DNA from: Gleditsia sinensis
Lineage: Eukaryota > Streptophyta > Magnoliopsida > Fabales > Fabaceae
DNA length: 64,000 nucleotides
NCBI GenBank assembly: GCA_037074535.1
Contig: CM073475.1
Location: 25,654,501-25,718,500, forward strand
Reading direction: 5' to 3'
Part shown: piece after piece, positions 46,720 to 59,151 of the stretch
Position numbering within the stretch: position 1 is the stretch's first letter
Layout of the letters: each line of letters starts with the position of its first letter
Position numbers and translations under genes: made by a program
Notes under the pieces: model-generated
What the model was told of the DNA's origin: nothing
The model's input: only the letters and a program-made list of their open reading frames with translations
Databases searched by the model: none

Positions 46720-47632
46720 GATTGCCGGTATGGCAATATTAATTAAAATGCTGTGAAACTCAATCTAACTCTCTATAAGCTTTTGTTTCCAAATGGATTC
46801 TTCTCTTTTAAAGCATAAGACAGTCGTTTTTATCTTCCCAATTGTGAGTGCCGGCTGATCGACCTTGGCCGGCCAAGTCTGCATTTTCCCATCAAGTTTG
46901 CTTGAAAACAACCCTAACAAAGGAGAAATATATTTTATACTAATGCATAAAATTACATATTCATTTTTATATAGGGAATATCAAAAAGATGTTCATAAGA
47001 TGCTATTGTTTCCTTTTGCTTTTAAATTTGTGAAGAATGTAACTTGAAGAAAGAACTCCAACCATCTATTTTTTTAAGCAACTAAAATGATTCCATAAGT
47101 TAATACTCAAAATGTCTAATTAAGTATTTTTTTAAAAGTAAAGTTTAGTTAATGGAGATTGGTTTATTTAATAAAAATTGAAACACTTTGTTTACAAGAC
47201 GCATATTCAATTCTTGCTGTTAACAATAAATTCTTTTAAAAGGTCAATTTCTCCACCACACAACCCATAATAAAAATGCCATGTGGACGAATTTCTGGTT
47301 CTTATGTATGCACCAAAATGACCGAATATAGAAGTTTTAATCAAACTGACGGCGATGCTATCTCTGAAGTATCCAAATTGCTAAATGATATTCGTTCCAA
47401 GTCCGAAAGATGAAAGTATCTCAACGATTTTACTTACTCATGCAATGGAACTAAAGACTGACTTGTGCTGGGTGATTTCTTCAGACCAGGCTTTGATGAA
47501 TGTGAGCATGGAATATAGATATATTCATTTATTCTGGTGAGAATCTGCAGCTTCCGATCCACCAAACGAGAGAAGCAAACTTGTTTAAATAATAGAAACA
47601 CTGCACTTTTAATTTTTTTTTAATAAATAATT

Positions 47633-47970
47633 CAATTTAGTCGCTTTATTTGAAAATGTATCAATTTAATCTCTCAAATATTTTAAGACATTACAACCAA
47701 ATTTTTTTGTAAAATAAATCATTTAGAAATAATTTTTTATGATATGACTATTTAAAATTCAATATAGACTATCTAGTTAATTGCCAATGTTTGATTGTTG
47801 CCGGCCGAGAATGGTATTGAAGGTAGCTAGCTTATGTGAGATTTTTAATTATTACGTCATAAAAAATATTTATAAATGAATGAATTTTGTATGTAAAAAT
47901 TTGATTGTAACATTCAAAAAATATGAGGGACAGAGAGATTATTTGTTAAAATAAAAAGATTAAAATTAGT
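47633..47970. mobile_element. MITE-like foldback element
   Basis: Left arm from AATTTAGTCGCTTTATTTG through GACATTACAACCAAATTT and TTTTTTATGATATGAC is matched, inverted, by the right arm (GTCATAAAAAA, AAATTTGATTGTAACATTC, AAAAAGATTAAAATT). Arms are imperfect over roughly 130 bp each. No unambiguous target duplication, so ends are approximate. Confidence 0.55.
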
Positions 47971-48732
47971 TAATTCTAATATTATTTAATTTATCTATAA
48001 TACTTAAATAACTATAAATGATAATAATGAATTGAATATTCTTAAAGTTTGGTATCCCTTGTTGTTATTATGATGATGATTATTATTATTATTTCAGAAA
48101 ATATCACATTGTTTTAAAATTTGGATCCACTGGTTCCCTAGATAATCCACTCTTTTAAAAATTAGTTAAAAAAAGATGAGTCGTAGAAATCAGGTTGCAT
48201 TGAAAAATAAATCAATATATCTAATAAAGTCCAATTTGTATAGAATTATAAATTTACGAAATTTAAGATAATTTAATATTATTAGATACGATAAATTTAC
48301 TATTTTTTTAATATTATTTTGCTACTTTACATTTATTTTATCCGGTCCAATCCCGTTGAAACTGTTGACTGATGACTTGACAAGCATTGTAAAAAATACA
48401 CTTAGTTTTAAAACAATAAAACATTGCTTTTTCTGGTGAATTAAAAAAAAATAACTTTTTTTTTTATTGTACAAAGAAAAAAGGCCCATTGATTCCTGGG
48501 CCAGGTCTCAAGATCAAAGGCCCATTTACTTTCTCTCTTAATGTCAATTTTTGTGATTAAAAGTGATTGAAGCCCAAAGATCACAAAAAAAAGCACACCA
48601 GGGACGATGTGAAGAATGCAGACACGCATATCTGTCGTAACAAGCCTACTCCGCTGCAGTAGAGGGGATTTGTTGATTTTCTAAAAATTATTAGATAAAC
48701 TAAATTTATATATAACAAAATTTAAAAAGCAT

Positions 48733-48735
<3 letters not shown>

Positions 48736-48786
<51 letters not shown>
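48736..48786. repeat. (TA)n microsatellite
   Basis: About 50 nt of uninterrupted TA. Comparable runs lie at 41436-41478 and 60330-60384. Confidence 0.92.
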
Positions 48787-48788
<2 letters not shown>

Positions 48789-51700
48789 CCAATTTTAAAT
48801 ATATGTACTGATCCATTGATTTGATAATTACCAAGAATGCCTCTACAAAGGCAATGGAAGTGTGCGAGTCTTAGCTACCTTCTGGTCGTCATTATATATG
48901 GGAATGTTTTGATTTGACGTGAAGAAGCCAATGCGCAGTTCACAATTATTGGTACCTCATCCTCCTTCAATCCCACAACTCCCTCTTAATAATAATCTTT
49001 CTCCACAAAAATATTCTGCTGCCTTTAATAAATCAGCACCTCCTTCAGAATTTTTTTTAAAAATTTTGCTTTTTCAACGAATGTAACTCTTCGTATCTAA
49101 TGCAGTTTTAAAAAAATTACAAGAAAATAAAAATACATCTCATAACTTTTGTTAATTAATAAGTAATATTAGAACTATGATAATACTGTATTTAAATTTG
49201 ATTCAAACTGACATGTCTAAGTGGGTTTATCCCCTTAATTAAGCCATTTAATTTATATTAATTCGAGTCTAATATTATTATTATATGACTTTTTTGCATG
49301 AATTGTATTTAAAAAATAGAGTCAATTATTAGTTGTAGTTCAACCAAATATTATTACTAAATTGTCTTTACACTTCTTTTATATATAGTCTTTTTCACTA
49401 TTAAATATATATCTTTTTACTAATATACTTTTGCTTTTCTTTTTTTTACTAATATTGAAATATCATTGCAGATACACCTTAATTGAATTTGCGTTTAACA
49501 ATAATTTTGATCAGAAGAATTGTCGATTGACCAAATAAGATGACGGTTTAAATCCCCATTTTTTTTTCAAAAAATGTTTTGGATTTTGAAGCAATAGCTA
49601 GTTCAATTATTTAACTTGGTCAAAGTTTAAGAAAATAATTAAAGAAGGCATGATTAGTGGCACTGAGATAGCAAAAGAAGGAGAACATGTAGATATAGAT
49701 GGAAGCTGACGCAAATGGAGGTTGCTGTAATGGCATTTGCTCTGAGCTGTTCAAGTTTGCTGTTACTGTCACAATTCGGCCATGAAAAGATGACCACATA
49801 ACTCAACTTGCAACACACAATAAATAAAGGGTCAAGCACTCATGAATTATAGCAAGAAGTTGGTGTCTGTCTCATAGTATAATAGTCACCGATCATGAAT
49901 CAACTATCATTGAAGAAAATATCAAGCTCAATTATGTATGGATTTTCCTTTTTAGAATTTGAGAATACAGAAAATATATAGTTAGATGAATGATAATATC
50001 AAGGATGGAAAGAGAGAAAGCGAAAGAACGCGGAGGCTATATATATATATAGATTTTGTACATCTCCCTATAAAAAAATGTTAAAAAATATGAAAAAAAT
50101 ATCCACCTTATATATATATATATAACATGACATTCTATGGTTAAAGTTATATATAATGATCGAATTACTATTTTGTGTGTGAGTGACGTGAAATTTTTGT
50201 TAACAAAAAATGAATAAAAACTATTAAATATTGGTTAGTGAAAGTTTAAAAAAATTATTTTTTAATTTTTAAAATTAAAGGGCCATGTATATGATTTTCT
50301 GTAAAAAAAAAAAATTGAAGTGTTTCATGGAGAACACTATCGACATCTCATAAAGCATTTTAAGTATTAGATATGGTTATTTATTTTGACAAAATAAAAA
50401 TTTTTAAATTTATAAAATTAAGGGTTTAATTATTTTGTGATTTCTTTAGACAACATTATTAATTATTAATTATTAATTAACCACTACTTTTTCAGTAGGT
50501 GCCAAAAGCACCTGTGGTACTATTTTATTTTATTTTAAAATTTGTGCTTTAGAGAAATCACATTTTATAATAGAATAATTATTCTTACAAATCTTATTAA
50601 AATATATTACTTTCTTAAAAATTAGTTTACTAACACTTAAGCTAAAGTTAATTTAGTAGAGTAATTATTTTGATATTCACAAACTGTATAAACATTTAAT
50701 ATATACTAAAATAATCACTGTTCAAATTATAACAATTTTGTAATATAAAATATAATAATTAAACAAAAATTTCCCTCCTAGATACATATCCTAAAGAAAT
50801 AGTGCCGTTGGGCAGAAATATTTACCTTTGCGGCTCACCTGAACGTACAGATGTCATTGGAGAAGCTGACAAATAATTTAACCAAAGGCAACTAGAGATT
50901 TTGAATCGAAGTTGTTAATATGTCATGAAAAGTGCAACTTTTTCTTTTCATGATAAATATATATATTATTTATTTATAGAAAGCAGTTAGGAATTTGTCA
51001 TTTTGGGTAGAATAAAATATACATTTCCTTTTCTTGTTACTCAAGGCAAACATTTAATATTGACAATTGCGTATAAATTGTGAATAAAGGGCTTCATTTA
51101 ATTGACAATGAAAGTTCTTCTAATTTAGCATTGTTTTTTATCCAAATACACAGCTAGATTGCCCCTGGCCTTGCATCTCTATCCCCTTAAAGTGCCATTG
51201 TCATTGTCGTAATAGTTATTACTTGATTATCAATGTTTGCTGCTTTCATCACACATTTAAAAGAGACGTTTTTTATATTTTGATTTCATCATATAATTTT
51301 TTGGATAATAATTATAGCAGAGATATTATTATACAAGACATTATACAAATAATTTTCATTTATTATATTTACACAATAAAAATCAAATTAAACGCTTTAC
51401 TTATAATTAATACTTTCTTTTAATATATGATTTGTAATTATTATTATAAGTCTAATTGAGACTTGTGACATATTCTGACTTTGAAATAGAATAATTATCA
51501 TTTAATTTAATTTTTTTTTAATAAAAAAGAGATTGCTATATTTATATGTTAACAAACACATATAGCTTAAATATGAGTGTCATCCAAAATATTAGCATTA
51601 AGATGATGATATATAAATGGCTTCTTAATTTTCATAAAAATCCCTAATATCTATTGCTAATTTTCGTTCAGATAAGAACCCCCCTCTTAATTATCATAAG

Positions 51701-53189
51701 AAAATGTTGATTTTTTTTTTTGTGAAAAAAAAAATTTAAGCTATATAGAAATGACTCTATTCTAAAATCAAGATATACTACACACTTTAATAAAAAATTT
51801 AAAATAATACTTATAAATTGTCTAATATAAAAGATTATTAACAGTGAGTAATATCTAATTTTTATAAATGAAGTATTTTGATATATTCTTATCCAATGAA
51901 ATAATTTCCATCGACAAAACTAATTGATTTCTAGCTACCAAGATAGATTTAATATATAGAGAGAGAAAACATCGCTTTGTTTGAATAAGAGCGAGAAGAT
52001 AAAATAAGTCAAAGACATTTAGGATGCCAAATTGGATATATATACCTTTTTCCAATTCTGCTACGCAGATTGAAAGCAGTTTCGTGTTTTTTCATATTCC
52101 TATAATTAACAGGTAGTGAGGTTGACAGTTCCCCCAAGCAGTTCACTAATTTTTCAAGCATTTGACATTACGTTCATGTATCTGTGCCTTCCACTGAAAC
52201 CCAAAAGAATATAACACCAATATATAAACATGTAATATGGTACATATTCTTTCATTGATGATGTTGTTATATGTTTTCTGTTCAAATTTTGATTCTTCAA
52301 CATCTTACGGTCAGTGAAAAGTTAAAAACCATTAGAGAACAAGTTCAAATTGTACTCTTACAATTTAATTATATAGCTTTTGGAGACACAAAACCAGTGT
52401 TTAAAACTTAATATAATATTTGGTCAATGACTCTACGAAGGTCTATGTTGAAGGATGATGCTTACTGGAGGCATTTTCTATGCATTCGAGGATATATAAA
52501 TACCTAAATAAAACTACCCAAAGAAGGAAAAGCATCCTAATTGGAATAGCTGAGATCGCAAGGCAGAGAAATTAATGACTCTAATACGTACACTAGGCGT
52601 GCATGCATTGCATTTTCTCACAAAGTCAAGAATAAGAGGGCTCGCCCTCCACCCGGATCTATTCCATTTCAATTCATAATTGTACAAATTTTTTAATTAT
52701 TTTAAGAGTGTTTTAGATAAATTAAATTAAATTAATTATAAAAATACATATAAACTAGTAATATTTAATATATTTATGTTGCTTCTTCTTATTGACTACG
52801 TACATTTATAAAATTTTTAGACAAAATTGCTTTGATTGTACGACTAGTAGTATTGAACTCTAGTCTTTTCTTTTTCTTTTTTTCCCTCATACTTTGCATT
52901 TTTAATAATATAATTATACTTTTCCATCATTAATAGACAATACAAACTATTAAACCAATAAACACAAATTAAGAATCATGGATGATTTAAAAAAAAAATC
53001 ATAAAGTTATAGCACCAACTCCTTTTTGTATATGACTTCTTAGTACTTGGTTGAAATAATTCCATTTAAACTCTTACATTTGAATATATTAAATAATTTT
53101 TTTAATAAAACTTACTTTTACCCAAGAATTTATATATTTTAATTTTTTTTATTGACTTAATTCTCTATCTAATGATTCTTACTGGAAGT

Positions 53190-53290
53190 AATTTTTTTTT
53201 TCTTCTTTTTGGTACAACATGAGGGATCGAACCCGTACTACCCCAAACCCCACCCCTCCCAAAACCACCTCAGTAATCTTTGTTTCTAAA
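53190..53290 (-). mobile_element. Possible tRNA-derived SINE
   Basis: On the minus strand, a B-box GGTTCGATCCC (10 of 11 to consensus) sits about 31 nt after an A-box-like TTACTGAGGTGG, and an A-rich tail (AAAAAGAAG then a run of A) follows the body. A target duplication was not found. Confidence 0.35.
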
Positions 53291-54425
53291 GTTAAACCCA
53301 TAACTGCCGTATTATGAACCTATTCACCAGGAGAAGTCTGCTTTCTCGTCGCTCAAAATCCTCCACCAATTATTGTCGTTTATCATCATTTTGGGGACAC
53401 AGCACCGAAATGCGTTAAAGTTTTAAACCCATTATACCCTTCCTCTATGATTGAAGACGATCCTATAATTAATCACTAAAAATATAAGTTATCATTATAA
53501 AGTAATTAAACACTAAATTAACAAACAAGCTGGTAAAATTAAAAATCCTATACCTACAACTAATTGGTTGAAATGTTAAATTGACAAATAATCTTAGAAA
53601 AAGATAAAAAATTTGGATATTAAAAGATGTCATTATAAAAAGAATTGGAAACCATAATCCTCCTCAGATTTTTTAAAAAAGAAATTAAAAATCCCATTGC
53701 TTCAATGTTTCAGTACAAATCAAGGAAGAGAAGCAAATAGAGGGATAAGGCCAATCTGTTTAATTTCAATCCTTTCCTCTCACTGTCTATTACTTGGACT
53801 TTGTTAAAACCATAAAGACGAAGAAAATGCAGTCTCAGACAACATATGGACTTCGATGAGTCCCCAGAGGTTGTCTTTATATGTTTTACTCAGAATTTGT
53901 AAACAGAGAAACCCAGAAAAATAGAGTAAAATAAAGGTTATAGGAACGAAGCTCTTGGGTGGGCTTTACAGGTACTTCTCGCCGCATCAGACACATACAA
54001 TCTGATATCCTTACACGTATCTTCACTACGTAGAAACAGAGAGAGTCCTTTACCAAAAAAAAAAAAAAAAACAGAGAGAGTCAAACTTCTAGCATCTCTT
54101 AGCCTTGTTTTTTCCCTGGATTTGCCAAAACTAGCCCTCCTCTGTCTAGATCTAAACTTCAAATTATCTTAATGGGAAAAAACAATAACCAAAACTAAAA
54201 TTGTGAAACTGGGAAATCTTCCATTTAGCCTCAAAAAAAATTTACATTCCCCGAAATACTATACATTGAAGAAAAGTAATTCACTTTCCCATCACCAATC
54301 CCTTGACATGCAAGCTCGTAATACAGACACCTCAAACAAAGGTCCAAAAAACCTGTATCACGAGCTTCTCGTCAAGTATCCCAGCTAGAAAACAAAATCA
54401 GAACAATCGAGAGAGAAAAAGAAGA

Positions 54426-54950
54426 TTAATGGTTCTGATCTAAAGTGGCGTCTGGGGTTCCCCTGTTCATGCTCTGTACCAAATCATGGCCGCTTCCTGT
54501 TTCTGGTTTCACAGTCTCTGCCATTTCCACTGATTTTTCGCTCTTATCGCAGGTACAAGTGGAGCTGCTGCTGCTGCTGCTGTTGTCGCCGAAAGAAGAC
54601 GACCTGCTTGTCGACGACGAAGACATCGGAGTGGCTAAGAATGTCGGCTTTTCCTGTCCGGCCATAATCACCAAGATCTTTTCCTCGTAAATAGTTGGCG
54701 GTGCTTTCTGGGATTCATCACTTTTTCCTTCTCCGGCCTCGAGGTCTCGTCCCCCTTCGTCGTTGCCTTCGAGGTACCCAGAAAGCTTCCAATAGGAGCA
54801 TGCGAGAATTAACAGAGCAAAAGCTATCAGACCCAGCATGGCCGCCAACCCACCGAACAAGTACGGCACCGGAGAATGCCACGGCGAGTGTGGTGGCCCC
54901 GAGAGAGGGGGATTCGCCGTCGTGTGGATGGGTTCTCTATATGCCGCCAT
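54426..54950 (-). CDS. GDU: GLUTAMINE DUMPER family membrane protein
   Basis: A single exon encodes 174 residues on the minus strand. One transmembrane segment lies at about 30-52 (YLFGGLAAMLGLIAFALLIL). The family-defining VIMAG motif is at 94-98 within ILVIMAGQEKPTFLATP. The C-terminal half is Ser-rich, with seven consecutive serines at 124-130 encoded largely by a GCT/AGC trinucleotide run (54564-54582). In Arabidopsis, GDU proteins sit at the plasma membrane and other endomembranes, interact with LOG2 ubiquitin ligase and stimulate amino-acid export. Paralogue number cannot be fixed from the sequence; GDU3 and GDU4 are syntenic candidates. Intronless structure and length fit the family. 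Confidence 0.95.
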   Translation of the reverse strand: MAAYREPIHTTANPPLSGPPHSPWHSPVPYLFGGLAAMLGLIAFALLILACSYWKLSGYLEGNDEGGRDLEAGEGKSDESQKAPPTIYEEKILVIMAGQEKPTFLATPMSSSSTSRSSSFGDNSSSSSSSTCTCDKSEKSVEMAETVKPETGSGHDLVQSMNRGTPDATLDQNH

Positions 54951-55052
54951 TTTCTTATGTGGGAAGAATGAGAGAGAGAATGGATGAAGAGGAAATTGAG
55001 TAGAGAAGGAAGATTGGGTTGAGAAGTGGATGATGAGGTAGAAAATGGAAAG

Positions 55053-55062
55053 GTATATATAG
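55053..55062 (-). promoter_or_regulatory. TATA box of the GDU gene
   Basis: CTATATATACC on the minus strand about 105 nt before the GDU start codon is a good plant TATA box, giving a 5' leader of roughly 75 nt. Confidence 0.55.
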
Positions 55063-55079
55063 AGAACAATGTTGTGAAT

Positions 55080-58000
55080 TTAAACGAGGAAGGGGCCCAA
55101 AGTGGGAAGACTGCGAGTTCTTTAACGGAGGAGAGTTAGGCAATGCCACCATTTTCCAAAAGGTAACATTGCGTCCTCCGGAGTTCTTAATTTGTTTGGA
55201 TACGGAGGATTATAGTAAAGCGCACTCAGGGGTATTTTGGTCATGTGAAATATTATATAATCAGAAAGTGAACAGAATATATTTTATGTTCCTTGGACGT
55301 TTGGCAAGAAAGAGAAAGTAAAAGAAAAATGAAAAAGGATGGGGAAAATAAATAATCATATAAATTTTCCCATTGGGTGCTTTGGTTTTAATCTTTTTTT
55401 TGAGATGTATTCTCCTGGCGATCCACCACTTCCTACCGTACAACCATGGTACAGCATGCAGGAAATCCGACTTGAGATTTTTTAAAATTTTTAAAAAGTT
55501 TTATAAAATAAATTTAGAGTAAAACTTATATTTAAACTAATAAACCTCATTTATTGATTAAATATTAATTTTATTAAATTATATTTTTTTATTTCTCTAA
55601 TTTTATCAGGATACAGCAATCACAATTCACAACCTTTTTAACAGTAGCATCACACCTAAGTACTTATAGTATTTTACATTTTAGATTAAATTAAATTATA
55701 TTTTATCTTAGTGTAATTTTGTTTAAAGTTCATATTTTTATATTTTTTTAAATATCAAATTAATCAATGTTATTTAAAATAGTAAAATTTTCTTTTTAAA
55801 TTATTTTTTTAATAATTTAAAATTTTAGTAGTACAGAAATTGTATACGATATGTCATTTTTTTAATCTATAATTGTATATGAAAATGTTGTGACTTGAAA
55901 TATCGCGATATCCTTTTATAACAATGTGAATTTTAAGAAAATATTAATTATTTAATTCACTTAGCGATGTTAAATTTTTTTTTTTAAAAATTGATATTCT
56001 GAATCTAAATTTCGACGAAAATTAAATGAAAAAAAAAAAACAGTGAGTTGAATCCCTTATTCGTGTCATTTTCCGAATTGGAAGTACACAGACGACCCTT
56101 AGTTGACACGAATGTACGATCCGGAGGCCTTTTCTAAATAAGTTGGATGGGCAAAAACTATGCACCACAACATCAATTTGATAGAGAGTTTGTCCGTTTC
56201 TTATAACCAAATTCCTGGTAGATAGTAGTACTTTAGCTAGGAACACCTCCTCCCACTTTCTCTCTATATTCTTTCCTTTTCTCTTGCCCACAATATTCAT
56301 AAAATCATAAAGATCATAGAAATATGTGGGTATTATTTTGGAGCCAAAATAGAGTTTTCCCTGTTGTTTTGAAATTCAAATTCTATTGTTCAAAAAATTT
56401 TAAATTATTAATTAATTTTTTTTTAAAAAAATTCGTTCACTTTTTTTGAGTCCATTTTTTATTTTATATTTTACTCGCTTCTTTCATTCCATGGCGTGGT
56501 TACGTCATCTTATATAAGTTTCATTGTATCTCATCATTAGTGTCACGTTTATAGAGAATAATTTGGCAATATTACCAAATAAAGTAGCTCTCTGTTCGTC
56601 CATGCAATTTTAAATACTCTAATTGTTAATTAACCCTAACCTTTAATTAATAATATTAATGCTGGATCCATTCATTATGCATAATGGCTTTCCAAATATA
56701 ATTGATTATTTTCCGAAAGTTTCAGGCGGCTTTGATTAAATATATTTAGTTATAAGGTTGGATTTAGGCGTTTAGCAGACACATTCATAGTATGTCCAAA
56801 ATCTTAATAATTTAAAAATAATGAGGATGCCCATGAATATTAACTTTTTATTAAATTTTAATATCCTTAAATTAATTTAATTAAATTCACGGAGATTCCA
56901 ACTTGGGAACTATCTGATTTGCCACTCCCCTATTAAGAAGAAATGCACTTTCGAATATTTTTGCCAAAAATGGATTCTCCTGCTAGAATGCTAAATGCTT
57001 GGCGTGTCTTATCCATACAGAATTATTATTAATTATTTCATCATTCACATTATATATATATATATATTTTTTTAAAAAAACCATTAATACATGCTGGCCT
57101 TTGTTTCCTGGGCTTGGGGTAACCTCTTCCCTGTATCCGTATGCGTCCCTTGTAGCGTAGGGCCATGTGACATCATTTAATTAAGGCTGGGGCCCATTCA
57201 GGTAAGATTATTGTGGTCCACGTGTCAATTAGATCATTCATCGTTCCCGTAGCATCTATTCTATACTATATATTTATCTACGTGGAAATTCCATTTCCGT
57301 CGTCGATTCAAGATTCCGTGTGCTTTGTTTTGCCGTCACCAAAACGACAGCCCGGCAATAAAATATTAAAATGCAAAGGAGGTAATATGATAACGAATAT
57401 TTTTAATTTATTTATGTAAATATAATAATTACATAAAAATTAAGATATTTCCTTTAAATTTATTATTTTGGGAGATGAATAATAGAAGTAGTAGTTAGTT
57501 AGAAGGTGATGAAGAAAGGTGGAAATGGTTATGGGTGACGTGTGGCCAGTGTCTCCCCGTCCTAATCTATCGAATTTCTCCTTCATTAATGATTCTTTTG
57601 GTTTTTTCCTGGGATTGGGGGCCTTTGCTTATTGAGTACGTCTGCAAAAGTGATCCAATTTCAGAAACCCAGCTACCCGTTGAAACCATTCTGTTGTGTT
57701 CACATATATTATTTTTTTAGAATAAATTAATAATTTAATTTTTTTAAATTATAAGTTTCTTTAATTTATTTTTAAAATTTTTATTGTATAAATTAATTTT
57801 TAAAATTGTCAATTTATTACGTATTAATTATTTTATTAATATATAAAAATATCAAATTTGTTGTATATCATTTTTTTAAATTAAAATTGATATACAACAA
57901 ATTTAATATTTTAAGAATTAATTTATGTACTTAGAAAATTTAAAATTTAAAGATAATTGAATCTATAAATTTCATTTTTTAAATAAATTTAGAACATCAA

Positions 58001-58838
58001 ATTCAATCACAATTTTTTTAAAAAGAGATTAAAATACCAACTTACTCATATACAATTTAATCTAAATATTTTAAAAGTTGACGTTACTTTTGAATTTGTC
58101 CTTTCATATAATTTGTTTATGCAAATCTTTAAACAAAATACATGGTTATAGAGTTAGACAAAGTTGAACGAAAATTCTAACAAAAGGAGTGAATTGCACG
58201 AAATGACGAATTCAAGGGATAAGGGTCAATTTTTGAAACATAAAATGCAAATCAAGAGCTATATAACTCACTTAATTTGGGGTAAAAATTTGGAACAATG
58301 AATGAAGAAGTAAACTACATTTAGACGGAGCGTTGTTTGGGTTGGGCCCTCTTTAGGAAGGCGCTTTGCGACATCAGCTTCCACCACCCAACGTACACGC
58401 TAAGGAAAAACAGGGATACGATATTCCACTTCCAAACACATCTCGTCCCGTCAAGCACCGATTAAAAATCTACTCTCTTCACATAATCTTATCTCACTAC
58501 CAATAAGATATTAAGATAAGAAGAAGGGACGCAATGGAGATTTGACATACAGGTCCAACCCAAATCCCACTTTGTTCCATTTTTAATAGACAATGATTAA
58601 GTGAACTACACGTTTCTCTCTCTCCCTATCTCTCTTGCTATTTAATTTATTTCACAGTATTTTTGTAATCATTATTAATAAATATACTAGCTATCGTATC
58701 AAATTTATATTAGCACTTTACCTTGTAGGTCTTCCTGGGTCATTATTAATTTATCTTTCATAGTTAGTAACTCCAAAACCCACATCCTATAGTATATGCA
58801 TTTCAACTCAACCTGCACTAATAAGTGGAATTATATAT
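55080..58838. other. Intergenic DNA upstream of GDU
   Basis: GDU promoter region, then AT-rich DNA. 57110-57360 is less AT-rich, with CACGTG near 57220, TACGTGG near 57279 and a TATATATTTA, but no reading frame follows. 58320-58560 contains GATAAG/CCAATAAGATA words reminiscent of light-responsive promoters, again with no frame. 57720-57990 is a foldback element. No gene supported. Confidence 0.5.
57720..57990. repeat. Foldback (inverted-repeat) element
   Basis: The core is an almost perfect inverted repeat: AAATTTGTTGTATATCA at about 57854-57873 against TGATATACAACAAATTT about 17 nt later. Outer arms continue with AAATTAATTTTTAAAAT and its counterpart. AT-rich MITE is the likeliest identity; no target duplication was established. 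Confidence 0.55.
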
Positions 58839-58952
58839 AGTGTCTGAGCGATTCTTTTCTCAAAAGAGATGGTGTGAGTTCGAATCTACTTTTAAGTTAA
58901 AAAAAAACTTTAATTACCCACAACTAATCAACTATATCTCATGAAAAAAAAG
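58839..58952 (+). mobile_element. Short SINE-like element with 16-bp target duplication
   Basis: A 114-bp insert carries a B-box-like AGTTCGAATCT and ends in an A-rich tail. It is flanked by AAGTGGAATTATATAT (58823-58838) and AAGTGAAATTATATAT (58953-58968), 15 of 16 identical, the size expected of LINE-mobilised SINEs. The A box is weak (around 58839-58850). No known family is assigned. Confidence 0.6.
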
Positions 58953-58974
58953 AAGTGAAATTATATATTGTATG

Positions 58975-59146
58975 TGTCACACTCGTCCCAAAAAAAGATT
59001 ATGTGAAAACAATGCGGACATATATAGGAGAGGGTAAAGGTGTATACACAAATATATTCTCTAATTTTGCTAAACTCTCCAACTATTTGTAGTAGAGCTG
59101 CCAAATTATCACGCCTATCCCGAAACATTTTGAGACGAGTGTGACA
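58975..59146. mobile_element. 172-bp TIR element with TG...CA ends
   Basis: TGTCACACTCGTCCCAAAA at the left and the inverted TGTCACACTCGTCTCAAAA at the right form 19-bp terminal inverted repeats with one mismatch. Flanks are GTATG at 58970-58974 and 59147-59151. TG...CA ends with a 5-bp duplication would also suit a tiny solo LTR, but such long inverted repeats are unusual for an LTR. Class left open. Non-coding. Confidence 0.7.
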
Positions 59147-59151
59147 GTATG

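Larger units (their letters stand above)
46720..54425. other. Intergenic DNA between the kinase and GDU genes
   Basis: Upstream of the kinase (46720-46900) is its likely 5' UTR/promoter. 47633-47970 is a foldback element. 48480-48575 has four site II-like words (GGCCCA twice, TGGGCC, AGCCCA) but no adjacent gene. 48736-48786 is (TA)n. 53190-53290 may hold a SINE. No coding region is supported in this stretch of almost 8 kb. Confidence 0.55.

Noticed and set aside
47481..47500. miR166-like word TCAGACCAGGCTT
   Set aside because: Only 12 of 13 leading bases match; the 3' part differs, and I found no complementary arm that would form a precursor.
49520..49570. B-box-like GGTTTAAATCC as a tRNA or SINE
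   Set aside because: No A box at proper spacing and no tRNA fold.
53837..53876. Nested stem-loop AGACAAC...GTTGTCT with GATGAGTCC, resembling a hammerhead core
   Set aside because: The conserved CUGAUGA and GAAA core elements are not both present on either strand.
57110..57360. G-box-containing stretch as promoter of a gene
   Set aside because: No reading frame or splice pattern follows on either strand, so it is left as intergenic.
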